Notes under the pieces: model-generated | What the model saw: the letters and a program-made list of their open reading frames with translations, nothing else | Database searches by the model: none | What the model was told of the DNA's origin: nothing | From: Diacronema lutheri | Lineage: Eukaryota > Haptophyta > Pavlovophyceae > Pavlovales > Pavlovaceae | Direction: 5' to 3' | Assembly: GCA_019448385.1 (NCBI GenBank) | Contig: JAGTXO010000001.1 | Span: forward strand, 248,001-312,000 | DNA: 64,000 nucleotides | Program-made: the position numbers and the translations under genes | Shown: in pieces, positions 9,978 through 20,638 of the stretch | How positions within the stretch are numbered: position 1 is the first letter of the stretch | Layout of the letters: every line of letters begins with the position of its first letter

Positions 9978-11235
9978 GGGGGCGGAGGCGGAGGCGCTCG
10001 TCCCGTTGCTCGGACTCTCGTGCGACGATTGTGGCGCGCCGGATGCGCAGTGGGCGTCGATCAATTTGGCGGTCCTGCTCTGCCCGGACTGCGCCGGCTG
10101 CCACCGCTCGCTCGGCACGCACGTCTCAAAGGTGCGATCACTTACGCTCGATCGCCTCGACTGCGCGACGCTGCGCGCGCTCGCAAAGGTGCACGGCGCG
10201 CGCGCGCCGGCGGACGCGCGCGCGCCGGCGCTCGTCGGACCCAACGCCGTGTACGAGGTGCGCGCGCGCCTGCGCCGCGCCGGACCGGCCGCGCGCGCGC
10301 GCGCGTGCCACGCCCACCGCGCGCCGCCTACGCCGCGCGCGCGCGCGGCGCGCAGGCGCGCGTTCCCGCGTCGCTCGCGCGGCCGGTTGCGTGTACGGTG
10401 CGCGAGCAGAAGGAGGTGTGGATACGGCTCAAGTACGAGATGCGCGAGTTCCTGCCGCACGTGCCCGCGCCCGCGGCCGCCGAAGCGCCCGCCCCTTCCG
10501 ACGCGCACGCAGCCGAGACGAGGTGCGACCGAGGCGCGCGCGCCGTCTCGACGCGCCCGACCTCCGCGCGCCCGGCCTCCGCGCGCCCGGCCAACCGGCC
10601 GCCTGCACGCCGTGCGCGATTGGCGCACGGCGTCCCTCGCTCCCCGCTCCGCCATGCGCAGACTCGTGCGCGCAGTCGAAACTGGCGACATGCTCGCGTG
10701 CCTCTGGGCCCTGCTGCTGCTTCGCGGCGTGCCGCGCCGAGCCGACGCGATCGCGCGCGCGCTCGCGATTGCAGAGGCGTCTGGCGAGGCGGAGCTGGCC
10801 GAGCTCGTCAGGCAGCACGTTGTCCACGCGCGTCCCGCGCTGGCTGCGCCGGCCGCGGCAGAGCCCGCGCCGGCCGGAGGAGCGCCGCCATTGTTCGCAG
10901 CAGCCGCGCAGCTGCCGCGGGGCATGCCGCCACTTCCACCGTTGCCACTGCTTGCCGCTGTTGACTCTGCGCGCTCCGAGCCCATCAAGCCGGCGATGGC
11001 TGCTCCGCCCGAGTCGGCGCTGCAACCGCCGCTGACGCCAGCGGATGTGCCCGACATGTTGCTCGCGGTGCCCTCGCTGGGCGTGGGCGCGAGTGCGCCG
11101 CGCTCGGGCGCGGATGCGCCGGACGCGCTCGCGTCGGCGCAGCTTGAGGCCGAGTTGCAGGTGCCAGGCCTCGGGCTCGCGCCCGCGCCCGCGCCCGCGG
11201 CGTCCGAGCCGGCCACCCCACCCCCTTTTTCGTAA
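7904..11235 (+). CDS. BAR-PH-ArfGAP protein (ACAP/ASAP type)
   Basis: GTPase-activating protein for Arf small GTPases, acting at curved membranes in vesicle traffic. Exons 7904-8815, 8932-10257, 10410-10522 and 10662-11235 give 974 residues; all junctions keep frame. Residues 1-350 look like a helical BAR domain. A PH domain follows at about 475-650 ([20 protein letters not shown] ... [14 protein letters not shown]). The ArfGAP zinc finger is near 680-790: CDDC, 16 residues, CPDC, then [15 protein letters not shown] with the catalytic arginine in the usual place. [19 protein letters not shown] is rebuilt across intron 2. The C-terminus has one ankyrin-like stretch ([21 protein letters not shown]) and an Ala/Pro tail. 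Introns are 116, 152 and 139 nt, extremely rich in alternating GC. The first PH segment contains a long Gly/Ala insert. Confidence 0.88.
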
Positions 11236-11268
11236 ACGTTGAAAGAGATAGACGACACAACACGGCGC

Positions 11269-12564
11269 TCAAGCGCACAGGCTCTCGATGTGCCGAATGC
11301 GCTTTCGCGCCGCCCCTCGCGGAACGCGCTTGGCCTGGCGCTGCTCATGCGCATCTTTGCGCTTTGCAGATCCTTTTTTCCTGCTGTGCGCGCTCCACTC
11401 CGCCGTGCAGCGCGCGCACGTGCACACGAAGCCGTACCGCCGCGCGAGGGCCGCACGCCGCTCGTCAACGCCAAGGCGCGTGTCCACGTAGCTGATGCAC
11501 AACTCCTCGCCCGCCTTGACGCGCCGCGTGGCGATGACGGTCGCCTCCGCCGCCGGCGTGTGCGCCCACACGACCTGGCAATTTGGCTCGCAGCTGTGAT
11601 TGAGCTGAGCGACCGTCGGATACAGCGCGATACCGCGCGAGGGCGGAAAGGCGGTCGACGCGAAGACGAGGTCGCGCTTGCCAAGCGCAGCGCGCGGGAT
11701 GACGAGCTGCACGGCCTCGTCGCCGTCGTCGCTCTCCTCGCTCGAGCTCCCATCGCCCGAGCTCTCCTCGCCCGAGCTCCCATCGCCCGAGCCCCCATCG
11801 CCCGAGAGCGCATCGGCGAATTTATCTTGGTCCGCGCCGCGCGCGTCCACGAGCTGCTCGAGCAGCGGCGCCCACTTGGCGAGGCGACGGCGATCGGCGG
11901 GCACGTGCGACTTTGACAGCTCGCTCAGCTCAAAGACGAGCGGATGCGGCACTTTCACTTCGATCGCGTTCGTGGCGACGAGGCCGAGCAGGAGCGAGAA
12001 ATCGGACACGCTCGGCAAGGCGGCCGCCCCGCTCCCACGCACGCGCGAGAGCGCGCGCCAGCACTCTGCAATGTCGCGCGCGTCTGCAGCATTTGTCGTG
12101 TGCGCGCCCCTAGACTCGAAGGGCGCGCGGTGAAACTCGGCCAGGGGCGCTCGACTGAGCGCGTCTCGCCCGTGGCTCGAGACGAGCGCAAGCGCGAGCC
12201 GCACCAGCTCCGGGCCGATGCGTACGACGGCCGGGGAAGAGAGGGTGACCTGCGTGAGCGCAAGCGAGCCTGAGCATTCCACACGCAGCCGGCACTCGGG
12301 GCTGCAGTGCTCCAGTGCAGCGTCGTTCGTTCCCGCGACAAGGTCGCGCAGCTGCGATGCGGCATCCCCCACAAAGCGCAGGCAGGCGGCACACGCTCGC
12401 GGCGCGTGGCTCAGCTGCGGCCGAGGGCAGAGAGCCTGGACGGCAGCGATCGGCGCGTCTGCGAGAATGACCACCGTTTCTGGCGGGAGCGCCTTGGCAG
12501 CGACCAGCCCTCGCCCGTGTTGCGCGGTGCGCACGGGGCACACGTCGGTGCGAAGTGGCGCCAT
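11269..12564 (-). CDS. SMYD-like SET-domain methyltransferase
   Basis: Protein-lysine methyltransferase using S-adenosylmethionine; 431 residues, no intron seen. The N-terminus HGRGLVAAKALP is the start of a SET domain. A long insert holds four Cys in CAAC and HCSPEC contexts (a reduced zinc site where SMYD proteins have MYND). The SET core follows near residues 300-355: AQLNHSCEPNC and GEELCISYVDTR, then a post-SET CTCARC triad. An acidic Ser/Gly/Asp repeat (SSGEESSGDGSS) precedes the core. The C-terminus is Lys/Arg-rich, possibly nuclear-targeting. The ATG at 12564 is preferred to the upstream one at 12681 because homology-like sequence begins there and because the upstream one would overlap the divergent SET gene at 12660. 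Substrate (histone or other) cannot be read. Confidence 0.85.
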   Translation of the reverse strand: MAPLRTDVCPVRTAQHGRGLVAAKALPPETVVILADAPIAAVQALCPRPQLSHAPRACAACLRFVGDAASQLRDLVAGTNDAALEHCSPECRLRVECSGSLALTQVTLSSPAVVRIGPELVRLALALVSSHGRDALSRAPLAEFHRAPFESRGAHTTNAADARDIAECWRALSRVRGSGAAALPSVSDFSLLLGLVATNAIEVKVPHPLVFELSELSKSHVPADRRRLAKWAPLLEQLVDARGADQDKFADALSGDGGSGDGSSGEESSGDGSSSEESDDGDEAVQLVIPRAALGKRDLVFASTAFPPSRGIALYPTVAQLNHSCEPNCQVVWAHTPAAEATVIATRRVKAGEELCISYVDTRLGVDERRAALARRYGFVCTCARCTAEWSAHSRKKGSAKRKDAHEQRQAKRVPRGAARKRIRHIESLCA

Positions 12565-12659
12565 ATTATTATTCAAGTCGTCGCCTGCGTGAGGCAAATC
12601 AAGCCAAATTGATGAGAAAAAAAGATCTGCGGAGGGCCGGAGGCGGCGCCAGCGGATCG

Positions 12660-13196
12660 ATGCGCTGGACGGCGATTTCATTCGGAGTGTTGTTGGCCCA
12701 CGGGGCGTTCGCGGCCGCCATTGTCGATCAGTCTGGCGCTGCTCGTGCGGGCGTCGAAATCCGCGTTTCGCCCGGCAAAGGGCTTGGCGCGTTCACGCTC
12801 CGCAGACTCCACCTCGGCGACAAGCTCGGCGAGTACGATGGCGAGATGTTGACGGACCGCGAATGGCGCGTGCGCGTCAAGGGTGAGGGGCGGCCGAGGC
12901 CGTCGGACCGGCTATGGTTGGCGTCGCGGGCGCAGCGCGGCATTCCGATCACCGGGAATTATGTCCTCGCCTTCGGCCCGGACAGGATCGTCGACGCGGA
13001 GGACCCCGCAGAGGCCAATTGGTGCCGCTACATCAACCATGACAGCAGCCCAAACCTCGGTCTCTTCCGCGAGCCGAAGGCGGATGGCGATGGATTCTTC
13101 CCGTGCTTCTTCGTGATCAGCGATAGCATCGCTCCTGGTGAGGAGCTGAGCTTTGATTACGGCCCGGCCGCGGGCGCCATCATCGAGGGTGTGTGA
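12660..13196 (+). CDS. Small SET-domain protein with N-terminal signal-like segment
   Basis: 178-residue single-exon protein that is almost only a SET domain: GKGLGAFTLRRLHLGDKLGE near residues 40-60, NWCRYINHDSSPN near 120-132 and GEELSFDYG near 160-168. The first 20 residues (MRWTAISFGVLLAHGAFAAA) look like a signal peptide or membrane anchor, unusual for a chromatin enzyme and compatible with plastid or ER entry. An in-frame ATG at 12612 would add 16 basic residues and hide that signal; 12660 is preferred but not certain. It is divergent from the SMYD-like SET gene with 95 bp between starts, and tail to tail with the next gene (162 bp). Confidence 0.82.
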   Translation: MRWTAISFGVLLAHGAFAAAIVDQSGAARAGVEIRVSPGKGLGAFTLRRLHLGDKLGEYDGEMLTDREWRVRVKGEGRPRPSDRLWLASRAQRGIPITGNYVLAFGPDRIVDAEDPAEANWCRYINHDSSPNLGLFREPKADGDGFFPCFFVISDSIAPGEELSFDYGPAAGAIIEGV

Positions 13197-13358
13197 CTTC
13201 GCCCTCTTTCCTGCTCTCTCTCCAGACGTGCACCGTCCTCCTGCCCCGCTCTGAACCGCGCTGCGACTCCTGCCTCATCGGGCTTCGCATCTGATCCCGC
13301 CTGCAAAGACTTCGGACCCACTTCTTTGACCCTCCAATCCCCCCCAACGTGCGCCACT

Positions 13359-16200
13359 TCACGCCAGGCCTCCGCCGGCGACCGCCTGCCAGTGTTTGCC
13401 TGGCTGCGCGTCAAATCCGGGCTCGCCGCCATGCTCGTCGGCCGGAGCGGCGGCGCTGCCGCCCATGTGCTTGTATGACTCGGCGAGGAGCCGTCGCAGC
13501 CGGACGCATTGCGCGCCGAGCGCCTCCGCGTCCTTCTGCAGCTGCATGTTCTTGTAGAGCGTCTCCTCGAGCACGTTCTCCATCGCGTCGGCAATCTCGC
13601 GCTCGCGCCGCTGGCTCGGCCTTGCGTGCAGCGTCGCGACGGTCGGCTCAATGAGCACGCTCACCCAGCGGCGGACGACGGAGTTGGACACGTCGTCGCG
13701 CATGCCTGGAGGCAGCGGCCCGTTGGCCACGGCGTACAGGTGCCGCCTGGGCGGGGAGACGCGCGCGCGTGGCGGGCGTGGGCGCGCGCGCGCGCTTGCC
13801 GGCGCGCGCGCGCGCACAGTCGCTGCGCGCGGCGCCATGCCGAGTGCCCCGCGAGCGCGCAGGGGCGGGCGATCGGCGCGCGGCGGTACATGAGCGTCCG
13901 CTTCTTGTCGAGGTCAGCGTTGAGCTCGGCCATGCAGCACTCGAGGTGGGAGACGCGCTCGCGCAAAAAGCCATTGTGCGCCGCCAGGTGGCGCAGCTTG
14001 AGCAGGAGCGCCTCTGCAGGGACGGGCAGCGACACGCCGCCGTCCGCCGCCGCCTCGACGAGCTGCTGGCCGGGCGACGGCGCGCGCGCGGACGGCGAGG
14101 CGGTCGTCGAGCGGTCGCGCGAGACGGATGCCGCCTCGAAGGTCTGCGGCGTGCCGAGGCCGATTGCCTCGAGCCATGAGACGCGCTGCGCGGCCGACGG
14201 CGACTGGCCGCACGCGCGCTCCGCGCCCACCGCATCGCCACTTGTCGGCGGCTCGAGCGCGCCCCACGCGCCGCTGCCTGTGACCGTCGCCCCATCGCTC
14301 TCGGCGCGCTCGCCCGCCTCCGCACGCGAGAGGTGCTCGACGGAAGCTGAGAGGAAATTGTCGAGCGCATGCGCGAGCGAGCGGCCGAGACGCAGAGATG
14401 GCGGCAGGGGCGGTGGCGCGACCTCGGCGGCGGCGGCGGCTGCGGGCGCGCACGCGGGCGCGGCGCGCGCGCAGAGCGCGCGCGGCGCTCCGGCGCCGTC
14501 CGGAGCCACCGGCGGCGGGTCCGGCTGGGCGGCTGACGCGCCGCGCTCGACGTCGAGCGCTGCGCGCAGCTCGTGCTGCGAGCGGCCGTGCGCGACGACC
14601 TCGTCGCGCAGCGACTTTTGCAGCTCGCGCACCATCGCGTCCGCCCTGCGCACGCGTAGCTCCGCCTCCAGTCGAGCGTCTTCGGCCGCCTGCTCGGCCG
14701 CGGCGAGCAGCGCGTCCACAAAGGCGAGCGTGCCGTCGGCGTCAGCGAGGGCGCCGCCGAGGGCGCGCGCATGCGCGTGCATGGCGGCGAGCTGATCGGC
14801 GCCGTCTCCGAGATGCGCGTCCGCGTCCGCGAGCGCGCCGAGCGCGGCGTGCGCGCGAGCGTCGGCGTCGCACGCCGTGCGCTCGGCGTGCGAGGCGTGC
14901 GCGCGCAGCACGGCCTCCGTCGAGCTCGCGGATGCGGCGGCGCGCGCGCGAGCGCGCGCGTGCGCGTCGAGCGCGTCGTCGGCGCTGCCGAGCGCGGCGG
15001 CGAGCGCGCGCACCTCGGCGGACCACCACCGCCGCAGCCGCTGCGCGCGCGCCGCCTCGGCGCTATCGACGTAGCTGGGGCCGAGCGCGGGCGGCGCGCG
15101 CGGCGCGCGCTCGCCGTCGGCGTGCGGCGGCGCGTCCGGCGCGGGCGCGCCGGGATCGGCGCCGCCGGCGCCACCAGCCGACACGCCCGCCGACGCGCCC
15201 ACCGCCGCCGCGTGCGCCGCGCGCTCGTGTGCGAGCGCGTAGGCGAGTTGCTTGAGCTCGCGGAAGTGCGCCGCGCGCTCCACGCCGTGCCGCCATGCGC
15301 GCAGCGCGGCGCGCGCGGTGGCGTCGGTGGCGGCGCGCACGATGCGACGTGCGGCGGTGCGCTTGAGCGCACGCAGCTGCTCGCGCGTCGCCGCGTGTTG
15401 GCTCGCCGCCACGCGCTGCGCGTCGCGGTAGGCCGCGCCGAGCTCTTCCGATGAGCACGCGGCCGCGGCGAGCGTCTTCCGTTCGGCGGCCGCCTCCGAG
15501 TCGGCGCGGCTGACGCGCACGTGCAGCGCGGCGGCGAGCTGGCGCGCCTCGAGTAGCGCACGCTCGCGCTCGCGCAGCGCCGCGTGCAGCTGCTGCGCCT
15601 CGGCGCGCGCGTGCGCGACGTGCGCGAGCAGCGCGTGCGTGTACTCGGCGCGCGCGCGCTCGTCAGCCTCGGCGCTCGCGAGGGCGGCTCGCAGCGCGTC
15701 GCGCTCGACCTCGAGGCGGGCGATTTGCGCGGCGGCACTGCCCACCTGACCCTCGAGCCGCTTCCGCGCCATCGGCGTGGGCGGCGCCGGGAACGCGCCC
15801 ACGTCGCTCGCGCTTTGCGCAGCGGCGCGCGCTGCCTCGCCGCCGCCTGTCACCCGCTCGAGGGCATGGTGCAGCCGCGCGAGGTCCTCGCGCAAGAGCG
15901 ACTCGCGCGTCGCTTGGAGGTTCGAATAGAGCGCAAGGTCCGCAAGCTCGGTGCGCACCCGTCCGAGCTCGTGCGACGCCGCGCGCTCTCGCGCCTGCGC
16001 GCCGCACAGCTCCTGCGCGCGGCCGCACGCGCGGGGTGGGCGGCCGAGTGGTCGGCGCGCTCACCCGCGCCCGCGCCCGCGCGCGTGGTGGTGCCGCAGG
16101 TTTTGCCAGAGCGCACGCGCGCCGCGCGCACCTCGCGCGTGCGCAGCAGCTGCGCCTGCAGGTCCTCAAAGTCTCCGACCGTGAGCTGCTTGCGCGCCAT
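13359..16200 (-). CDS. Long coiled-coil protein, CCDC186-like C-terminus
   Basis: 859 residues from exons 16132-16200, 13890-16012 and 13359-13746. Intron 16013-16131 joins LLRTRE to ELCGAQARE; intron 13747-13889 splits an ATG codon so that KKRTLM continues into RHLYAVANGPLPPGMRDD. Most of the protein is Ala-rich coiled coil (residues 1-330 and 380-560), with a low-complexity middle rich in Ala, Pro and Ser. The last 150 residues are better conserved in character: LLLKLRHLAAHNGFL, LNADLDKKRTLM and IADAMENVLEETLYKNMQL resemble the C-terminal block of CCDC186, a Golgi/dense-core-vesicle tether. The relation is suggestive rather than proven. The start at 16200 is only 19 bp from that of the divergent DHHC gene. 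Confidence 0.7.
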
Positions 16201-16219
16201 CGGCCATCGTTGCGAGTGA

Positions 16220-17245
16220 ATGAGCGGCCCGGCGCGAGAAATGGATGGCGATGAGGCGGAGCGAGTGGACGAAGAGGTGGCGCTGATTCACGGCGAGGCG
16301 GACGACGCTGATACGCGCAAGCGGGGATTCAGGCGCCGCGCCAGCGCGCCATCGAGCGCGCTCGCTGACGAGGTCGCGGAGGGGTGGCACGAGTGGAGCG
16401 AGCGGTTGCTCATGCGCTTCTGCGGCCCGCTGTGCGTGCTCGGGCTGACGGGCGGCACGATCGCGGCGTGCAACCGCTTCGTCACACCGAGCATATCGCC
16501 GCCCGAGCTCGGCGCTCTTGTCGAGACCGTGCGCGCCGTATTTGCCCTCGTCGCGCTCGGCTTTCTCGTGGCGGTCAACTGCGCTGATCCAGGCTCGCTC
16601 TGCCGTTGGACGGCGGCGGAGGGGCGACCCGACGAGCTCGACGCGCTGCCACAGGGGCGCACGCGCACCGACGAGGCGACCCTCACGAACGGCGACGTGT
16701 ACCGCTGGTGCACCACGTGCAGGCTTTGGAGGCCGCCGCGCGCGTCGCACTGCGCTCAATGCGAGCGGTGCTTTTTGCGGTATGACCACCACTGCCCGTG
16801 GGTGGGCAACTGCATCGGCGCGCTCAATCACCGCTTCTTCGCGAGCTTCGTCCTCTTCATCGGCATCGCGGGTGGCACCGTGCCCGTGTCGACGTGGCTG
16901 GCGTTCATGCAGGCACCGCCCGGCGTCGTGCCGCACGCGCTGCTCGGCCATGCGACCGGCTCGGCGCTCGCCACGCGCGCAGCGCAGCTCACGCTCTCGC
17001 TGACGTCGTCGGGTGCGCTGATGGGCTTCCTCGCGCTCTGCTCGACGTGTTACTGCGGCACGCTCGTCTGCTTCGGGCTCGCGAGCTGGACGATGCTGCT
17101 GTGCGACACGACGACCAAGGAGCGGTTCGGCCACGAGAAGCAGGAGCTCGACTGCGAGGAGACGTGCTCGCACATGCGCTCAGGCGAGTGGCAGAGGGAG
17201 ATGGGCGCCATCCTCTGCGGGCCAGTGCGCCGGCGCGACCACTGA
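16220..17245 (+). CDS. DHHC-type protein S-palmitoyltransferase
   Basis: Transfers palmitate to cysteines of membrane proteins at Golgi, ER or plasma membrane. 341 residues, one exon. The Cys-rich domain is complete: CTTCRLWRPPRASHCAQC, CERCFLRYDHHCPWVGNC and IGALNHRFF, with the catalytic Cys in DHHC at about residue 192. Two helices lie before it (about 66-88 and 98-118) and two after (212-235 and 258-295), the standard four-pass layout. The family TTxE motif appears as TTKE shortly after the last helix. The acidic N-terminus is cytosolic. Two ATGs lie at 16220 and 16241; the first leaves 19 bp to the divergent gene, so the second (MDGDEAERV) is a plausible alternative. Confidence 0.92.
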   Translation: MSGPAREMDGDEAERVDEEVALIHGEADDADTRKRGFRRRASAPSSALADEVAEGWHEWSERLLMRFCGPLCVLGLTGGTIAACNRFVTPSISPPELGALVETVRAVFALVALGFLVAVNCADPGSLCRWTAAEGRPDELDALPQGRTRTDEATLTNGDVYRWCTTCRLWRPPRASHCAQCERCFLRYDHHCPWVGNCIGALNHRFFASFVLFIGIAGGTVPVSTWLAFMQAPPGVVPHALLGHATGSALATRAAQLTLSLTSSGALMGFLALCSTCYCGTLVCFGLASWTMLLCDTTTKERFGHEKQELDCEETCSHMRSGEWQREMGAILCGPVRRRDH

Positions 17246-17369
17246 CACGCGAGCGGACTGGAGTGGGCGAGCGCGCTGGTCGCTCGCGACGCGTGTGGGC
17301 AGACACTTGACTGGGCGCGACGGGGCCGGTGGGCCGAGAGAGAGCGCCAAAACGACGACCCTAGTAGCC

Positions 17370-20300
17370 ATGGCCACCGAGGGCGACGCCGATGTGCGCA
17401 TCGCAAAGGAGGAGACGCCCGGCCGGGCGCTCGCGACGGTGGGTGAGGAGGACGTGCCTATCGTCGTGCGCGGTGAGGCGACGGAGGGCTGCTTCAACGC
17501 CGCCTGGCTGCAGAGTCAGGGCTGCGGCAACGCGAGCGCCGGCCCGCTCGCGTGCGCGTGCCCAAGGCCCTTCCTGCAGCTGGGCGCGCAGGTGGTGCCT
17601 GGGCCGATCGGCTGGGGCGCGGCCGGGATGCTCGCGCCCGACGGAAGCGACGCGCTCTCGCACCTCGCGGAGGACACGCGGCCCCCGCCGTGCCTCATCG
17701 CGTGCGACACGCCCAAGAAGTCGTCCGCGCTCGTGCCAGTGCACGCGGCCGTGCGCTGTGCTCTGCTGGTAGGCGCGCGCGCGGCGCGCGCGCGCGCGCT
17801 TGGAGGCGGTCTTGCAGCTTGGCTCGGCGTTTTGTGCGCCGGCTCGCCGACGTGCACGGAGCCCTCGGCTCTGGCTTCGCGCCCCCGCCGCCGCGGCCGC
17901 GCGGCCGTGCGCTCCGCCCTCACGCGCGTGCGAGTGCGGCGCTCACCCACGCGCGCGCGCGCCCCGGCTTGCCGCGCGCGCCACGGCCGCGCGCAGCTGC
18001 CGTTCAGCGCCGACTCGGCCAAAGTGAAGGGCGTCGACTGGATCATTGTGCGCGGCGTCGACCGCGCAGCCGCGGAGACCTTCTGGCGGTCGCTCCAGTG
18101 CGTCGACGAGGCGGGCGTGTTCGCCTTCCTCAAGTTCGACCAGATCTACGACCACTCGCCGCCGTTCCCGCTCTTCCTCGCGACGCAGAAGCCGGGCGAC
18201 GTGCTCGTCCTCCCGCCGCACGCCATCGCGCTGTGCTCCGCGAAGCTCTTTGCCCTCGTCTGCTGGGAACGGCTTCCAGTCAATGCGCTCGCGCGGGCGA
18301 TCCCCGCGCAGATGCCGCCGCCACCGCGCACGCGCCTCGGCGCGCCGGCGACGCGCGCGGGCTCGCGCTCATGCCTCGCCGCGTTCTGCGCGCTGCGCGA
18401 TCTGGTTGCGCCGCGCCTGCGCGGCGCGGACGACGCGAGCCTCAGCGACGCCGAGCGCGATTCGCTCGAGCAGCTTGCCGCCGCCATCGAGCGCGCGCGC
18501 AGCGCCGAGGAGCGCGCGGGCGCGCACAGCGAGGCGAAGAGCAAGCTCGCCGAGCCCGACGCGTGCCTCTGCGCGCACTGCGGCCGCGAGCTCTTCCTCT
18601 TCATGTTCAAGGAGCTCGGCGCGGGTGGTGCGCTCGTGTGCCCGACGTGCGCTGACGCGGCCGGCGCGAGCGACGGCTCGTTCGTGCCGATGCGCTCGGC
18701 GCCGGTGGATGCGCTGCCGCGGCTGCTGAGTGCGGCGCAGCAGCTCCTCGGCAAGGCCGGCGGCGACGTTGCGGCGTGCACGGCCGTGGACGCAGCCACG
18801 CGGCTGCGCGAGCAGCACAGCGCACGGCAGGAGGCGGACGGACGCGGTGCGAATGCGGCGGCGGGCGAGCGCGCGCGCGGCGCGCCGGCGCCGGCCGAGC
18901 AGCCGCGCGGCGCGCGGCCAGACGCGCGCGCCACCGCCGATCAGCGCGGCGTCGCCGGCCCGGGCCGAGCGCGGCCCGCGCCTCTGCCCGCGCCCGCGCG
19001 CGGCCATGACGGCCAGCAGCAACGGCAGCAGCAGCAGCAACTCCACGCGATCGCGCAGCAGTACGTCGACGCGACGGTGCACGGCCAGAACGGCGCGGGC
19101 GGCAGGCCGCAGCACGGCGAGTACGGGAGCGGTCCGGGCGGTGGGTACGGCGGCGGTGCGATCGGGGGCGGATGTGCCGGCCCGTTTCCTGGTGCAGGCA
19201 TGCAGCTTGGCATGGCGGGCGGTGGCCCCATGGTGCCCGGCGGCATGAGCGGCATGGGGCCGTGCGGCGGGATGGGCGGCGGGATGGGCGGCGGGATGGG
19301 CGGTGGAATGGGCGGCGGAATGGGCGGTGGGATGGGCGGCGGAATGGGCGGCGGGATGGGCGGCGGAATGGGCGGCGGAATGGGCGGCGGAATGGGCGGC
19401 GGGATGGGCGGCGGGATGGGCGGCGGGATGGGCGGCGGGATGGGCGGCGGGATGGGCGATGGCGGCCTCACGTCCATGCTGCGCACCGGTGCGCCCGGCG
19501 GCGCGCTCGCAAACATGGGCGGGATGGGGATAGGTGGGATGGGGATGAGCGCGCTCGGCGGCGCGCCGATGGGCAGGGGAGGCGCGTGCGACTCGCACCG
19601 CACCGCCGGTGGTGGCGGCGGCGGCGGCGGTGGGCGCGGCGGCCGCCCACTTCCGACGGTTGGCGTCGATAAGGACGGGCAGCACTTTGATCGCACGCGC
19701 TACAAGACGCAGATCTGCCGAAACTGGAAGGTGCGGCCGCGCCGCGCGCCTCGGCCTGCGCTCCACCGCTGCCCACCGAGCAGCCGCGCCGCCGCGCCTC
19801 GCAGGAGCACGGCCGTTGCAACTTTGGCCCAAAATGCAACTTTGCCCATGGCGACGAGGATAAGATGCAGCCCTTCCAGCAAATCCTCACCGACCAGATT
19901 GAGACGATCCAGACCGTTACGACGATTGGCGCGCTCTCCGCGATGCAGCAGGCCGTGCCAATGATGCCGCCGCTCTTCCCGCCCCAACTGCCCGTCATGC
20001 CGCACATAACTGATGGGCTCTCCGCTGGCGCGCGCGCGCCCGAGCAGCATCGCATTGGCGACGGCTTCCGCGCTGCGGCCGAGGCGGCGGACTGGAACCA
20101 ACATGGCAGGGCCGCTGACGAGCCGAGGCGCGTCGCCGACCCGCGCGCGCACGCCGCCGCCGACCCGCGCCGCACGCACGCCGAGGACCCGCGCGGCATG
20201 GCGGACCCGCGCGGCATGGCGGACCCGCGCGGCATGGCGGACCCGCGCGGCATGGCGGACCCGCGCGGCATGGCGGACCCGCGCGGCATGGCGGACCCGC

Positions 20301-20563
20301 GCGGCATGGCGGACCCGCGCGGCATGGCGGACCCGCGCGGCATGGCGGACCCGCGCGGCATGGCGGACCCGCGCGGCATGGCGGACCCGCGCGGCATGGC
20401 GGACCCGCGCGGCATGGCGGACCCGCGCGGCGCGGACCCGCGCGCGACAACGGACCCGAGGCAGGCGGCGGCCGACCCGCGCGGCGTGAGGCGCGACCCG
20501 CGCACCGCCGATCCAAGAGATCGGTTGGCCGAGCGCGAGCGCGAGCGAAACTATGAGCGGTAG
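17370..20563 (+). CDS. CCCH zinc-finger protein with possible JmjC-like domain and DPRGMA repeats
   Basis: 963 residues from exons 17370-17768, 17997-19730 and 19805-20563, all phase 0. The firm domain is one CCCH finger, C707-x8-C716-x5-C722-x3-H726, whose halves are brought together by the 74-nt intron 19731-19804; this suggests RNA binding. Upstream, residues 130-230 (GVDWIIVRGVD ... QKPGDVLVLPPHAIALCSA ... VCWERLP) resemble the second half of a JmjC/cupin domain, but the usual HxD iron ligands are not visible, so any such domain would be degenerate. A Cys4 zinc-ribbon-like CAHC ... CPTC follows. Then come a Gln-rich stretch, about 16 GGMG units and, after the finger, about 13 copies of DPRGMA. 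The start at 17370 has a good context; an in-frame ATG exists at 17295. JmjC assignment is low confidence, CCCH high. Confidence 0.78.
19268..19457 (+). repeat. 12-bp coding repeat (GGMG units)
   Basis: About 16 copies of a 12-bp unit GGGATGGGCGGC inside the CCCH protein gene, with a few synonymous GGA/GGT variants. It encodes a Gly/Met low-complexity linker ahead of the zinc finger. Confidence 0.93.
20186..20431 (+). repeat. 18-bp coding repeat (DPRGMA units)
   Basis: About 13.5 almost perfect copies of the 18-bp unit GACCCGCGCGGCATGGCG in the last exon of the CCCH protein gene, encoding DPRGMA. Near-identity at the DNA level points to recent slippage or unequal exchange. The alternating acidic/basic hexapeptide is likely disordered. 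Confidence 0.95.
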
Positions 20564-20638
20564 GATTGGAACTTGCCTCCTCTCCATGACGCAATCATCA
20601 AGGACGCGCGGTGCCTCGCCGCGCGATCGGCCCGTCGA

